Assembly (NCBI GenBank): GCA_000333815.1 | Contig: CAPI01000055.1 | Location: forward strand, 1-58,755 | DNA length: 58,755 nt | Direction of reading: 5' to 3' | From: [Collinsella] massiliensis | Lineage (GTDB): Bacteria; Actinomycetota; Coriobacteriia; Coriobacteriales; Coriobacteriaceae | In this document: in pieces, positions 1-9,214 of the stretch | Position numbering within the stretch: position 1 is the stretch's first letter | Layout: the number at the start of each line of letters is the position of its first letter | Position numbers and translations under genes: made by a program | Notes under the pieces: generated by a model | Told to the model about the DNA's origin: nothing | Database searches by the model: none | What the model saw: only the letters and a program-made list of their open reading frames with translations

Positions 1-2
1 CC

Positions 3-1454
3 ATCACGGTTCCCGCGGAGGCGCGCCTCGCGGTGCCCGCGTCCGCCTCGCGCGCCTGCACCTGGCAGGTGGGCGACGAGCGCATCGACTACACCGCCAC
101 GGCGGGCCACATCGACGTGCGCGGCGACACCGGGGCGCTCATCGGCAAGATGTTCGCGGTCTCGTACGTCGCGACGGGCGATGCCGCGCCGGAAGGCGGC
201 GCGCCCCGGCCGGTGACGTTCTGCTATAACGGCGGCCCGGGCAGCTCGTCGGTGCCCATCAACTTCGGCGGCATCGGGCCGCGCCGCGTGAAGACCGACG
301 GCACGAACCACCTCGGCGCGCCGGCGACGGTGGAGGACAACCCCGCCACGCTGCTACGCCAGAGCGACCTCGTGTTCCTCGACGCGCTCGGCACCGGCTA
401 CTCGTCGCTCGCCGAGGGCACGGATCCCGCGACCGTGTGGGGCGTGGACGGCGACGCGGACGCCTTCTGCCGCGCGATCATCGGCTGGCTCGACGCGAAC
501 CGCCGCTGGGACTCGCCGGTCTACCTCTTCGGCGAATCCTACGGCACCATCCGTAACGCCGTGCTCATGCGCCTGTTGGGCGAGAAGCGCGTGCCGCTGC
601 GCGGCGTGGTCATGCTCTCGGCGCTCTTCGACTGGGTGCAGACGCTGCCCGGCGAGGACCTCTACTTCCTGGGCATGCTGCCCACGTTCGCGGCCACGGC
701 GCGCTACTTCGGCCGCGCGGGCGCGCGGGTGGACGAGGCCACGTGGTTCGACGACGCCATGACGTTCACCGAGGCCGTGTACGCGCCGGCGCTCCTGCGC
801 GGCGATAGGCTCTCGGCGCGTGAGAAGGCGCAGGTGGCGCGGAAGATCTCCAAGGTCATCGGCCTTCCCGCCGAGCTCATCGAGCGCTGCAACCTGCGCA
901 TCGACCTGGACACCTTCCGTCGGAACCTCCTGGCGGACGAGGGCCGCGTGATCGGCCGGCTGGACACGCGCTTCGCCGCGGCGGCGCCCCTGCCGCTCCA
1001 GGACTCGACGGAGTTCTTCGCGGGCGAGGACGCGGCGGACGATGCCGTCGAGTCCGCGTGGACGGCGGCGTTCCGGGCGTTTCTGCACGAGATCGGCTAC
1101 GAGGGCGCGCCCATCTACCTCGCGCAGAACTACGGCGTGGTGAACCGCAGCTGGAAGTGGGAGCACGAGGAGCCGGGCATCGGTTGGGCCGTGCCCGCGC
1201 CGAACGTGACCTACGACATCGCGGTGGCGCTCAAGCGCAACCCCACCATGCGCATCGCCATCATGGGCGGGCGCTACGACGCGGCGACCACATACTGGAA
1301 CGTGGTGCACGACATCTCGTGCCTGTTCCTGCCGGCCGAGCTCAAGGAGCGCATCTCGTTTTACCTGTACGGCTGCGGCCACATGGCCTACGTGGACGAG
1401 CCCACGCTCGAGCAGATGGGGCTCGACCTGGAGGCGTTCTACGCCGCCGAGTAG
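3..1454 (+). CDS. S10 family serine carboxypeptidase-like protein (5' end probably outside window)
   Basis: Serine peptidase of the alpha/beta-hydrolase fold, family S10, which usually removes C-terminal residues from peptides. The reading frame is open from base 3, so the true start probably lies upstream; the first start codon inside the window is the GTG at 33. Counting from that GTG, an NGGPGSSS oxyanion-hole motif lies near residue 67, the nucleophile Ser169 sits in GESYGT, Asp416 lies in GGRYDAAT and His450 in GCGHMAY, giving the complete S10 catalytic triad in the right order. No signal peptide can be judged because the N-terminus is missing. The gene faces the convergent helical-repeat genes that follow. 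Substrate is unknown. Confidence 0.85.
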   Translation: MTVPAEARLAVPASASRACTWQVGDERIDYTATAGHIDVRGDTGALIGKMFAVSYVATGDAAPEGGAPRPVTFCYNGGPGSSSVPINFGGIGPRRVKTDGTNHLGAPATVEDNPATLLRQSDLVFLDALGTGYSSLAEGTDPATVWGVDGDADAFCRAIIGWLDANRRWDSPVYLFGESYGTIRNAVLMRLLGEKRVPLRGVVMLSALFDWVQTLPGEDLYFLGMLPTFAATARYFGRAGARVDEATWFDDAMTFTEAVYAPALLRGDRLSAREKAQVARKISKVIGLPAELIERCNLRIDLDTFRRNLLADEGRVIGRLDTRFAAAAPLPLQDSTEFFAGEDAADDAVESAWTAAFRAFLHEIGYEGAPIYLAQNYGVVNRSWKWEHEEPGIGWAVPAPNVTYDIAVALKRNPTMRIAIMGGRYDAATTYWNVVHDISCLFLPAELKERISFYLYGCGHMAYVDEPTLEQMGLDLEAFYAAE

Positions 1455-1552
1455 GCAAACGGTTTGAAGGGCGCCCGATGCCAGCCGGTGCTATCGGGCG
1501 CCGCATGCATCAGGTGCAGAATGGGGCGCGCGTGCGTGCGAAGGCCGCTCGC

Positions 1553-2632
1553 CTAGAACCCGTTGCGGTTGGCGAAGTGCTCGGACGCGTCGTAGACGCC
1601 CTCGACGGATTCCGCCCAGGGCACGAAGTCGGGCGTGTCGACGATGATGCCGTCCGCCTCCCAGACCGCCTCGTGCGCGAGGTCCCAGCGCTTGCGCGGT
1701 TGCGGGCGCACGGGCAGGTATGGCGCCATGTACGTGGGGTTGAGCAGGAAGAACGCGCCGCCCTCGCAGCGCGCGGCGAAATCGCGGAGCGCGCGCCTGG
1801 CGGGTTTGCGCCGCCCGAGCTTGTAGAGCAGGAGCGTGCGCCCCAGCAAAAACCACGGTGAATCGTCCAGGGCGGCTGCCGCTTGCTCGCCGCGCTCCGC
1901 CTCGAGCTCGTGCGCGAAGGCGAAGAAGCCGTCCTCGTCCTCCAGGCGCGCGAGCGCGAGGAACACGGTTCCCTCGGCGTGGCTCGGGTATCCCTCGGCA
2001 CGCAGCACCAGGCGCGCGTAGCGCTCGGCCGCCCGATAGCGCGCGCTTGCCAGGCAGAGCTGCGCGAGCGCCTCGAGCGTGTGGAGCCAGCCGATCATCG
2101 TGGGCTCGCTTGCCGTCCAGGCCGCCGCGGTGAGCGTGGCCGTGCCCGCGCCGCCCGGGGCATGCGCCGCCGCCCGCTCCGCGTCGAAGAAGTGGGGCGC
2201 GTCGTCCGAGAACCCGGCCACGTTGCTTATAAGCTGGTCGTGCACGCGCCGCTCGAGCTTCATGAGCTCGCTCAGGCAGGCGTCGATGCTGATGTCCGAG
2301 AGCAGAAGGCCCACGAGCTCCGCGTCCACGCAGAGCCGGTCGGTCTCGGCGATCTTGAACAGGGCGAGGCGCGCCTCGTCGAAGAGCTGCGCGCGCTTGC
2401 GCTCGAACTCCTCGTCCTCCGGGATATCCTCGATGGCGTCGAGCTCGCGCATGAGCCGCTCGTGCGCATCGGTGTAGGCGACGAGCGCCTGCGCATGGGC
2501 GTCCGTGGCGTACTTCTCCAGCCGCTGGGGGACGTCCTCGTGCACGAGCTCGCGCGCCGCGGCGGTGAGCTCCGGGTGCGCCGCGAGGTAGGCGCGCTCC
2601 AGATAGGCCGAGACGTAGGCGCGCGGCTCCAT
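1553..2632 (-). CDS. helical-repeat (TPR-like) protein of unknown function, distal gene
   Basis: A 359-residue protein I do not recognise. It is rich in Ala, Leu, Glu and Arg, with regularly spaced helix-pair patterns resembling TPR-like repeats, especially in the C-terminal half (for example LARLEDEDGFFAFAHELEAE). No catalytic motif, signal peptide or membrane segment is visible. The start chosen is the ATG at 2632 (MEPRAYVSAY); a longer open frame exists upstream but is only a shadow of the preceding gene. That ATG overlaps the TGA of the upstream gene by one base (TGATG), so the two are translationally coupled and probably act together. A scaffold role is an inference from the repeat pattern alone. 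Confidence 0.6.
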   Translation of the reverse strand: MEPRAYVSAYLERAYLAAHPELTAAARELVHEDVPQRLEKYATDAHAQALVAYTDAHERLMRELDAIEDIPEDEEFERKRAQLFDEARLALFKIAETDRLCVDAELVGLLLSDISIDACLSELMKLERRVHDQLISNVAGFSDDAPHFFDAERAAAHAPGGAGTATLTAAAWTASEPTMIGWLHTLEALAQLCLASARYRAAERYARLVLRAEGYPSHAEGTVFLALARLEDEDGFFAFAHELEAERGEQAAAALDDSPWFLLGRTLLLYKLGRRKPARRALRDFAARCEGGAFFLLNPTYMAPYLPVRPQPRKRWDLAHEAVWEADGIIVDTPDFVPWAESVEGVYDASEHFANRNGF

Positions 2633-3708
2633 CAGTTGCCGCCCATCTCGCCGCCGCGCCGCGCCCCCGCGCGCCGGTCGGAGCGTTCGAGCGCCCCCTG
2701 CACGAGGTCGTGCGTGGCGACCCACACCGCGAGCCCGGCGTTGTCGGGCGCGCCGATGCCCTCCTGCAGCAGCGGCGTCGCCTCGCTCAGGGCGAGGATG
2801 AGCTCGTCCTCGCTGCCGGGTACCACGTTCACGCGCGCGTAGAGGCCGTCGGGGAACTCCGCCTGGTAGTAGAGGGCCTCGGCGGCGTGGTCGTACGCGG
2901 CGAGGAGCGACCGCAGCGCGCGCGTCGCGCCGGAGAGGTCGAGCTCGTGGTAGGCGATGCCGAGCTCCGCGATGAGCTCCCAGGCGTCGGGCGCCTTCTC
3001 GGAGAGGTGGTGCCGGCGGCGCGCAGGGCTCTTCGAGCGGTACGAGGCCGGGTGCCCCTGCCGGAAGCGCTTGAGGTCGTCGCGCGTGCACTCGAGCTTC
3101 GCGAGCGCGAGCATGGCGGTGCGGCGCACGTCCGCCGGGTCGTCCGCGGCGAGCGCGAGGCACTCCTCGGCCGTCTGGAGCGAGAGACGGTAGCGCCCCG
3201 CGATGAGCGCGCGCGACGAGAGGGCGGCGAGCCAGCGGATGAGCCCGCGCTTCCCCAGGTCGCGGGCGTATTCCTGGTCATAGGGGTCGCGTGCTTCGCG
3301 AGCCGCGCGCTCGGTCGCCTCCTGCACGGCGCCGCGCTCGTCGAGGAGGTAGGAGACGTAGTCGTCGTTCGTGGGCGCGGTGAGCGCCGCGAGCATGCGT
3401 TGGGCGTCCCAGTTCGCCGGGTCGAGCTGGCACGCCTCGCGGAGCTGCGCCTCGGACGTGGCCGCGAGCTTGTCGGCCTCGGCATCGTCGGCGATGAAGG
3501 GGAGGCGGTAGTCGATGGCCTCCGCGGCGAGAGCGACGAGGTGGAACGCACGGTCGGCGTCGGTGGTGATGAGACGCGCCGGGTCGCGCTGGTAGTCCTC
3601 CATGCGCGCGGCGATAAAGGGGGCGTTATCGACGGGGTAGACGTGCTCCCGCCGGATCGCGCCGAAGATGAGGCGCAGGCAGTCCTCCTGGATGGGGTCG
3701 TATGCCAT
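2632..3708 (-). CDS. helical-repeat (TPR-like) protein of unknown function, proximal gene
   Basis: A 358-residue protein starting MAYDPIQEDCLRLIFGAIRR. It looks largely alpha-helical, with Ala/Leu/Glu-rich segments resembling TPR-like helical hairpins (for example SLQTAEECLALAADDPADVR). It is similar in size and character to the gene after it, with which it shares a TGATG stop-start overlap, so they may be ancient duplicates. The ATG at 3708 is preceded by GAGAGGAGG-like sequence on the minus strand, a strong ribosome-binding site. No enzymatic motif is seen. The C-terminal tail is Arg/Gly-rich. Function unknown. Confidence 0.6.
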   Translation of the reverse strand: MAYDPIQEDCLRLIFGAIRREHVYPVDNAPFIAARMEDYQRDPARLITTDADRAFHLVALAAEAIDYRLPFIADDAEADKLAATSEAQLREACQLDPANWDAQRMLAALTAPTNDDYVSYLLDERGAVQEATERAAREARDPYDQEYARDLGKRGLIRWLAALSSRALIAGRYRLSLQTAEECLALAADDPADVRRTAMLALAKLECTRDDLKRFRQGHPASYRSKSPARRRHHLSEKAPDAWELIAELGIAYHELDLSGATRALRSLLAAYDHAAEALYYQAEFPDGLYARVNVVPGSEDELILALSEATPLLQEGIGAPDNAGLAVWVATHDLVQGALERSDRRAGARRGGEMGGN

Positions 3709-4030
3709 GCGTCCTCCTCTCGAGCCGTCCGTACTCGGCGCCGTGCCGGGCGTTTCGTTGAATGCATTAGCTTAGCACAGCCGCTTGGGGCGCGTGCGGC
3801 GAGCAAGCGCGCGGGGCGAGATTTCCACGTGGCATCATATATCTCATACCAGCAGGTCAGGGATTTGGAGGCGCGCGAAACTACCCTAACAATTTGCGAT
3901 GCGGAGCGCTAAAATATGCATCGGCGTGAAACGTCATCGGCGATACCCGCCGATCTCGATTTGGTCCGAACGGAGTCGATGGGCGGCTCCGTGCAATATC
4001 AGGCCGCATGGCCTGTGTTTGGAGGCAGAT
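3709..4030. other. intergenic region upstream of the alcohol dehydrogenase
   Basis: This 322-bp stretch separates the minus-strand helical-repeat pair from the plus-strand dehydrogenase and must hold divergent promoters. It is more AT-rich around 3830-3920 than its neighbours. Small inverted repeats lie in the presumed dehydrogenase leader: ATCGGCG/CGCCGAT near 3937-3955 and CAGGCC/GGCCTG near 4000-4016. I could not assign a convincing -35/-10 pair. A longer open frame reaches back to 3899 but lacks the strong GGAGG found just before 4031. Confidence 0.4.
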
Positions 4031-5245
4031 ATGGGACGTTTTACCAACCCGCGTGACCTGTACTTTGGTGAGGGTGCGCGCCATGAGGTGAAGAACCTCA
4101 AGGGCTCGCGCGCCATTATCGTCACCGGCGGCGGCTCCATGCGCCGCGGCGGCTTCCTGCAGGACGTCGAGGCGGACCTCAAGGAGGCCGGCTTCGAGGT
4201 GCAGATCTATGAGGGCGTCGAGTCCGACCCGTCGGTCGACACCGTCATGAAGGGCGCCAAGGCCATGCAGGACTTCCAGCCCGACTGGATCATCGGCCTG
4301 GGCGGCGGCTCGCCGATCGATGCGGCCAAGGCCATGTGGCTCTTCTATGAGTATCCGGACTTCACCTTCGAGCAGGCCGTCGTGCCGTTCGGCTTCCCCG
4401 AGCTGCGTCAGAAGGCCCATTTCTGCGCCATCGCCTCCACCTCTGGCACGGCCACCGAGGTCACGGCGTTCTCCGTCATCACCGACTACGAGAAGGGCAT
4501 CAAGTACCCGCTCGCCGATTTCAACATCACGCCCGACGTCGCCATCGTCGACCCCGAGCTCACCTACACCATGCCGCAGAAGCTCTGCGCGCACACCGGC
4601 ATGGACGCGCTGACGCATGCCATCGAGGCCTACGTCTCCACCGCCTCCTCCATGTTCACCGACGCCAACGCGCTGCACGCCATCCGCGAGATCGTCGAGT
4701 GGCTGCCCAAGTCCTATCAGGGCGACCATGAGGCCCGCCAGCACATGCATGAGGCCCAGTGCATCGCCGGCATCGCCTTCTCGAGCGGCCTGCTCGGTAT
4801 CGTGCACTCCATGGCGCACAAGACCGGTGCCGCCTTCACCGGCGACCACATCATCCATGGTTGCGCCAACGCCATGTACCTGGGCAAGGTCATCCAGTTC
4901 AACGCCAAGGACGCGCGCGCCAAGAGCCGTTACGCCTACATCGCCAAGGAGGTCCTGCACCTCGACGGCGAGACCGAGGACGAGCTCGTGGCCTCCCTCG
5001 TCCAGGAGATCCGCGACCTCAACGACAAGCTCAACATCCCGCAGGGCATCAAGAACTACGGCAAGGGCGGCGTGAAGGCCGACGAGTCCATCATCGACTA
5101 CGCCGAGTTCGAGGAGAAGAAGCACGACGTCGCCGCCAACGCGCTGCTCGACGCCTGCACCGGCTCCAACCCGCGCCAGCCCACGCAGGAGGAGATGGAG
5201 AAGCTCCTCGAGTGCGTCTACAACGACGTGGACGTGGACTTCTAA
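4031..5245 (+). CDS. iron-containing alcohol dehydrogenase
   Basis: NAD(P)-dependent group III alcohol dehydrogenase of 404 residues. It interconverts an alcohol and its aldehyde and probably serves fermentative NADH disposal in the cytoplasm. The dinucleotide-binding GGGSPIDAAKAM lies near residue 94, followed by STSGTATEVTAFSVITD, the GMDALTHAIEAYVS segment, and the metal-binding region IVHSMAHKTGAAF...HIIHGCANAM, whose His residues are the expected iron ligands. The start at 4031 is set by GGAGGCAG ten bases upstream; an in-frame start at 3899 has no such site. The gene is monocistronic and followed by a strong terminator. Codon use is strongly GC-biased, suggesting high expression. Substrate cannot be told from sequence. 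Confidence 0.93.
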   Translation: MGRFTNPRDLYFGEGARHEVKNLKGSRAIIVTGGGSMRRGGFLQDVEADLKEAGFEVQIYEGVESDPSVDTVMKGAKAMQDFQPDWIIGLGGGSPIDAAKAMWLFYEYPDFTFEQAVVPFGFPELRQKAHFCAIASTSGTATEVTAFSVITDYEKGIKYPLADFNITPDVAIVDPELTYTMPQKLCAHTGMDALTHAIEAYVSTASSMFTDANALHAIREIVEWLPKSYQGDHEARQHMHEAQCIAGIAFSSGLLGIVHSMAHKTGAAFTGDHIIHGCANAMYLGKVIQFNAKDARAKSRYAYIAKEVLHLDGETEDELVASLVQEIRDLNDKLNIPQGIKNYGKGGVKADESIIDYAEFEEKKHDVAANALLDACTGSNPRQPTQEEMEKLLECVYNDVDVDF

Positions 5246-5292
5246 GGAGCGATTCGCTCAGGGCGCAGCGGCTCAATTGCGCCGAGAAGCCA

Positions 5293-5321
5293 GGCCGGGG
5301 TCTTCGCGACCCCGGCCTTTT
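5293..5321 (+). terminator. rho-independent terminator after the alcohol dehydrogenase
   Basis: Perfect 10-bp stem (GGCCGGGGTC / GACCCCGGCC) with a 5-base loop followed by TTTT, 48 bases after the stop codon. Confidence 0.9.
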
Positions 5322-5404
5322 CATGTCGAGATTTCGTTTTCGGGGCGCTGCGGCGCGCTGTTCCAGATCACGCGCCGTGCGTACGCGGGAAGCGCATCCG
5401 CGCC

Positions 5405-7297
5405 TTATTCCCGATCGAGTTCCGCGATGAACTCCTCGAGCGTGTCCGCTCCGACGATGCGCGCCACCTTCCGGCTGTCGCAGAGCGATTTGACCATGCT
5501 GTTGTAGAGCTCGACGAACTCCTTGCGATCGCCCCGGTTGACGGAGATCATGAGCACGATATGGATGGGCGCCTTGTCCCATACGATGCCGCGCTCGCTC
5601 ACGAGGATCGCCATCATGGTGCGCTTCGCATCCATCTCAAGCGCGTGCGGGATGGCGAAAAGCTCGAAGAAACACGTCGATGAGAGCTCCTCGCGCTGCA
5701 GCACGGATTCGGTGAACCCATCATCCACGACGCCGAATTCATGCAGTTTGCTGCCGAGGAACGTGATGGCGTCGTGCTTCGTGGCGACCGCGTCGGTTTT
5801 GAAGAAGAGCTCCTCGCTCAGGTGCGTGCGCACGAGCCTTCGCACGCGCGCGGCGCGTTTGCGCTTCAAGCAGGCGCTCACGGCGTCTTCGACGGCGATG
5901 AGGTCCGAGGTGGAAAAGAACGGCGAGACCTCCACGGTTTCGATAACGAGCCCGCGTGGCCGCTGCGTCGTGACCACAAGGTCGATGGGCAGGGCGGCGA
6001 CCTCTTCGGTGGTGATGGGTAAGCCCAGGTCATAGAGCGTCACGGTCTCGGAGAACCGCCCATTGATGCCTTCGCGGACGCGCTCGGCGATGCCCTGGTA
6101 ATCCTGGCATGCCAGCCCGATCCCCACCTGCTCCTCATCCATGGTGCTGTGCAGGATCATGCCCATGTGTATGCAGATGAACCCCACCTCGCCGTTCGAG
6201 ATGGAGATGCCGAAGTGCCGCGCGATGCGGTCGGATACAAGCAATGCGATCTCGTATACGAACGGCATGTGGCGTTTGACGTTCTCGAGAACCTCCTCGC
6301 TTTGGATCTGCGCCTCGGTGCTGCGGCACAAGAGCGCATCGACGTGCATGGCGAAGTTGTAGACCGATTGCATGGAGGCGATGCGCAGGGAGAACGATTC
6401 CAGTACGTCACGCACGATGTCTTCGACCTCGCGAACGAAGTCGGGCATGCCCATGCGCGGATTGGCGCTCTCCGCGCCCCGTTTCACGAACTCGATTTGC
6501 CCGCGCAACAGGTGCGCGAGATAGGTCTGGTCGTCGAAGTTCGGCTCGATGCCCAGGTGCGTTGAGTAGCGGCGGCAGAGCTCGCCGGCGATGCGATATT
6601 CGATGCGAGCGTCATCCATGGCGCTCGACGCGTCCCGCTGATCCATCATGTGCGCATCGGTGCGCATGCGGTAGAGCGCGACGGCGATGCTTCCCATGAG
6701 GTTCTCTTCAAACCCGGGGCGGATGCGATAGTCGAATGACGCGATGGTGCTTGTTACGATCGAGCGCAGTACCTCGGGATCCATGCTATCGAAGATGGAT
6801 GCCGCCGCGCTGCCGCCGGGCAGTGAGCCATCGGTTTCGCGCGCGACGAGGCTGCCGATGAGCTGGCGTTTACCGCCCTCGCTACCCTCGATCCATACCC
6901 AGCCGCCCTTGCGTGCCAGGGTGAGGCCGCAGGGTTTGAGCAGCGAGCCGAGCGTGCGCAGATGCCGCTCGAGGGTCGGCGTGCTCACATAGAGCGCTTC
7001 CGAGAGGTCGTCGACACGCTGTTTGCCTTCGAACAAGAGAATCTGCAGGGCGCTGTGCGCGATGGATGGGTCGGGCGATGCCTGATCGCCCGAGAAGAAC
7101 GCGTCCAAGGCGTCGCGGTTGACGGCGTAGCCCCGGTTGGTACTGCGTACCACCGCATGGGAGCGGTTGATGCGAGCGATGTCGCCCTGAACGGTGCGGA
7201 GCGAGACGCCCAGCAGCAGCGCGAGCTCCCGTCCTGTGACGGGCGCCGTGGCATCGGCAAGTGCTGCCAAGATGCGTGCTTGGCGTTCGCTGAGCAT
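5405..7297 (-). CDS. PRD-domain transcriptional regulator (BglG/MtlR/LicR type) of the adjacent PTS operon
   Basis: PTS-controlled transcription activator of 630 residues. Domain order from the chosen start: N-terminal HTH (LSERQARILAALAD...SLRTVQGDIARIN) at about 1-55; a second, Mga-like HTH at about 80-140; two PRD domains at about 165-385; an EIIB-like segment (VVTTQRPRG) at about 390-480; and an EIIA-like domain to the end with its phosphorylatable His in FAIPHALEMD. Such proteins sense PTS phosphorylation state and activate their own sugar operon. It is divergent from the beta-glucoside PTS genes, so that operon is its likely target. The ATG at 7297 has GGGGGTGG upstream; an in-frame ATG at 7357 (650 residues) lacks a ribosome-binding site. 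The two N-terminal DNA-binding domains favour activation over antitermination. Confidence 0.88.
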   Translation of the reverse strand: MLSERQARILAALADATAPVTGRELALLLGVSLRTVQGDIARINRSHAVVRSTNRGYAVNRDALDAFFSGDQASPDPSIAHSALQILLFEGKQRVDDLSEALYVSTPTLERHLRTLGSLLKPCGLTLARKGGWVWIEGSEGGKRQLIGSLVARETDGSLPGGSAAASIFDSMDPEVLRSIVTSTIASFDYRIRPGFEENLMGSIAVALYRMRTDAHMMDQRDASSAMDDARIEYRIAGELCRRYSTHLGIEPNFDDQTYLAHLLRGQIEFVKRGAESANPRMGMPDFVREVEDIVRDVLESFSLRIASMQSVYNFAMHVDALLCRSTEAQIQSEEVLENVKRHMPFVYEIALLVSDRIARHFGISISNGEVGFICIHMGMILHSTMDEEQVGIGLACQDYQGIAERVREGINGRFSETVTLYDLGLPITTEEVAALPIDLVVTTQRPRGLVIETVEVSPFFSTSDLIAVEDAVSACLKRKRAARVRRLVRTHLSEELFFKTDAVATKHDAITFLGSKLHEFGVVDDGFTESVLQREELSSTCFFELFAIPHALEMDAKRTMMAILVSERGIVWDKAPIHIVLMISVNRGDRKEFVELYNSMVKSLCDSRKVARIVGADTLEEFIAELDRE

Positions 7298-7380
7298 GTC
7301 CACCCCCACAGGCTCGTCTGCTTCGTGACCTATTCCGTCTTTTGAAACAGGTGTCATTCAGTATTCATGTGCGCGCATGA

Positions 7381-7404
7381 CCCCGCAAAGCAACTTTTGC
7401 GGGG
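7381..7404. promoter_or_regulatory. inverted repeat between the PRD regulator and the PTS operon
   Basis: Perfect 9-bp inverted repeat CCCCGCAAA / TTTGCGGGG with a 6-base centre, in the divergent control region about 90 bases upstream of the IIA gene. It has no T-run, so it is a better candidate for an operator of the PRD regulator than for a terminator. Inference from position and symmetry. Confidence 0.45.
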
Positions 7405-7494
7405 TGCCCCGCACATGATGCTTGGCGTCGCTTGCGTGATGGACGGTACAGTCTGCGCAACGCGATGCTTCAGTGAAAAGGGGGTGTAAGCGCG

Positions 7495-7815
7495 ATGGAT
7501 AAGGAGCAAGTCCAGTTGACGTCGTTCCAAATCGTCGGCTATGCGGGCGATGCGTTCACGCATTTTTACGATGCGGTCGAGCGTGCGCGCAAGGGCTCGT
7601 TCGATGCGGCGGCACGCGAGCTCGACGAGGGTGAGGCATGTCTTCTGGAGGCGCACAACGCTCAGACCGGAATGCTTGCCGAGGAGGCGCGGGGAGTGGA
7701 TCTTCCCTTCAGCCTCATGCTCGTCCATGGGCAGGACCATCTGATGACGACGATCATGTTCGGCCGCATGGCGAGGGAGCTCGTCGAGGTATACAAGGAG
7801 TTGAGGGCAAGATGA
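7495..7815 (+). CDS. PTS lactose/cellobiose-type IIA component
   Basis: Cytoplasmic phosphocarrier of 106 residues, the usual length for PTS_IIA of the lactose/cellobiose family, an all-helical trimer. The active-site His78 lies in LVHGQDHLMTT, matching the family motif HGQDH. It accepts phosphate from HPr and passes it to the IIB gene product at the end of this operon. It is the first gene of the operon; AAAGGGGGTG precedes the ATG. Its TGA overlaps the ATG of the glucosidase gene (ATGA), so translation is coupled. Confidence 0.95.
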   Translation: MDKEQVQLTSFQIVGYAGDAFTHFYDAVERARKGSFDAAARELDEGEACLLEAHNAQTGMLAEEARGVDLPFSLMLVHGQDHLMTTIMFGRMARELVEVYKELRAR

Positions 7816-9197
7816 GCGATTTCATGTGGGGTAGCGCGACTGCCGCCTACCAGTGCGAGGGCGCGTGGAACGAGGACGGCAAGGGGCTTTCGAACTGGGA
7901 CGTGTTCTGCCACAGCGAGAAGAACAACGTGAACCCCGTGACGGGCGATGTCTCGTGCGACCATTACCATCGCTTCGAGGAGGACCTCGATATGATGGCC
8001 GCGGGCAACCAGAATGCCTATCGGTTCTCGATCGCCTGGACGCGCATCATCCCCGATGGCGTGGGCGAGCCGAGCGCGGAGGGCATCGCCCACTACAACC
8101 GGGTGATCGATGCGTGCCTGGCGCGCGGCATCGAACCGCTCGTGACGCTCTACCACTACGACATGCCGAACGTCCTCTTCGAGCAGGGTGGCTGGGAGAA
8201 CCGCGCGAACGTCGAGGCGTTCGTGGCGTACGCGAAGGTGTGCTTCGAGCACTTCGGCGACCGCGTGAAGTGGTGGGCGACCATCAACGAGCCCACATAC
8301 GACACGCTTTGCTGCTACGCGAACGGTAACTACCCGCCCAACGTGCAGGATCTTTCGCGCAAGTGGCGCGCCATGTACCATCAGCTGCTCGCGAGCGCGC
8401 TTGCGGTCAAGGCGTATCGCGAAGGCGGCTATACGGGGAAGATCGGCTTGGTGAGCGATTCGTATTCCATCGAGACGCTCGTGGACGACGAGGCCTATCG
8501 CGAGGCCGCTCGTAAGGCCGACCTCTTCTACAACCGCAGCGTGAATGACGTGTGCGTGCTCGGCAAGGTGCCGGAGGAGTTCGTGGAGCTCCTGGGCGCC
8601 GAGGGCTATGACCTCTCGTACGCACTTCCCGGCGACGATGAGATCTTCCGCGCCGGCACGGTGGACTACCTGGGCGTGAACGCCTATTCACGCGAGCTCG
8701 TGAAGCCCTGCTCCGAGGGCGAGACGGTGTTCCATGCGAGCAACACCGGCAAGAAGGGCGACAAGGTCGTCACCCGCATCAAGGGCTGGTTCGAGCTCGA
8801 TGAGGACCCGAGCGTCCCCAAGAACGATTGGGACATGGAGCTCTATCCCAAGTCGATCTACGATCTGCTGCTCGAGCTGCACCGCCTCTACCCGGACACC
8901 CCGTTCGTCATCACCGAGAACGGCATCGGTTACTACGACACCTGCGAGGACGGCAAGATCCATGACCCGTACCGCGTGGAATTCCTGTCCGGCTTCGTCG
9001 AGTGGATGCAGCGGGCCCAGCAAGAGGGGGTGGATGTGCGCGGGTACTTCGTGTGGTCGACCATGGATCTCTACAGCTGGATCAACGGCTACAAGAAGCG
9101 CTACGGCCTGGTGTACGTGGACTACGACGATGGGAATCGCCGTATTCCGAAGGATAGCTACTACTGGTATCGCGACATGATCGCGGAACAACGTTAA
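7812..9197 (+). CDS. 6-phospho-beta-glucosidase, GH1 family
   Basis: Glycoside hydrolase family 1 enzyme of 461 residues, full length for the family. It should hydrolyse a 6-phospho-beta-glucoside delivered by the PTS into glucose 6-phosphate and glucose or an aglycone, in the cytoplasm. FMWGSATAAYQCEGAW is the N-terminal GH1 signature; TINEP supplies the acid/base Glu; FVITENGIGYYD supplies the nucleophile Glu; YFVWSTMDLYSW is the C-terminal substrate-pocket segment. The start at 7812 overlaps the IIA stop by four bases; the longer frame upstream is the IIA gene in another register. Placement between IIA and IIC shows cellobiose or an aryl/alkyl beta-glucoside as the substrate class; the exact sugar is not determinable. 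Confidence 0.93.
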   Translation: MSDFMWGSATAAYQCEGAWNEDGKGLSNWDVFCHSEKNNVNPVTGDVSCDHYHRFEEDLDMMAAGNQNAYRFSIAWTRIIPDGVGEPSAEGIAHYNRVIDACLARGIEPLVTLYHYDMPNVLFEQGGWENRANVEAFVAYAKVCFEHFGDRVKWWATINEPTYDTLCCYANGNYPPNVQDLSRKWRAMYHQLLASALAVKAYREGGYTGKIGLVSDSYSIETLVDDEAYREAARKADLFYNRSVNDVCVLGKVPEEFVELLGAEGYDLSYALPGDDEIFRAGTVDYLGVNAYSRELVKPCSEGETVFHASNTGKKGDKVVTRIKGWFELDEDPSVPKNDWDMELYPKSIYDLLLELHRLYPDTPFVITENGIGYYDTCEDGKIHDPYRVEFLSGFVEWMQRAQQEGVDVRGYFVWSTMDLYSWINGYKKRYGLVYVDYDDGNRRIPKDSYYWYRDMIAEQR

Positions 9198-9214
9198 GAG
9201 AAGGAGGAATAGCT

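Noticed and set aside
1553-3163. Single 536-codon frame as one helical-repeat protein
   Set aside because: The part above 2632 lies within the upstream gene in another frame. The TGATG stop-start junction at 2630-2634 shows two separate, coupled genes.
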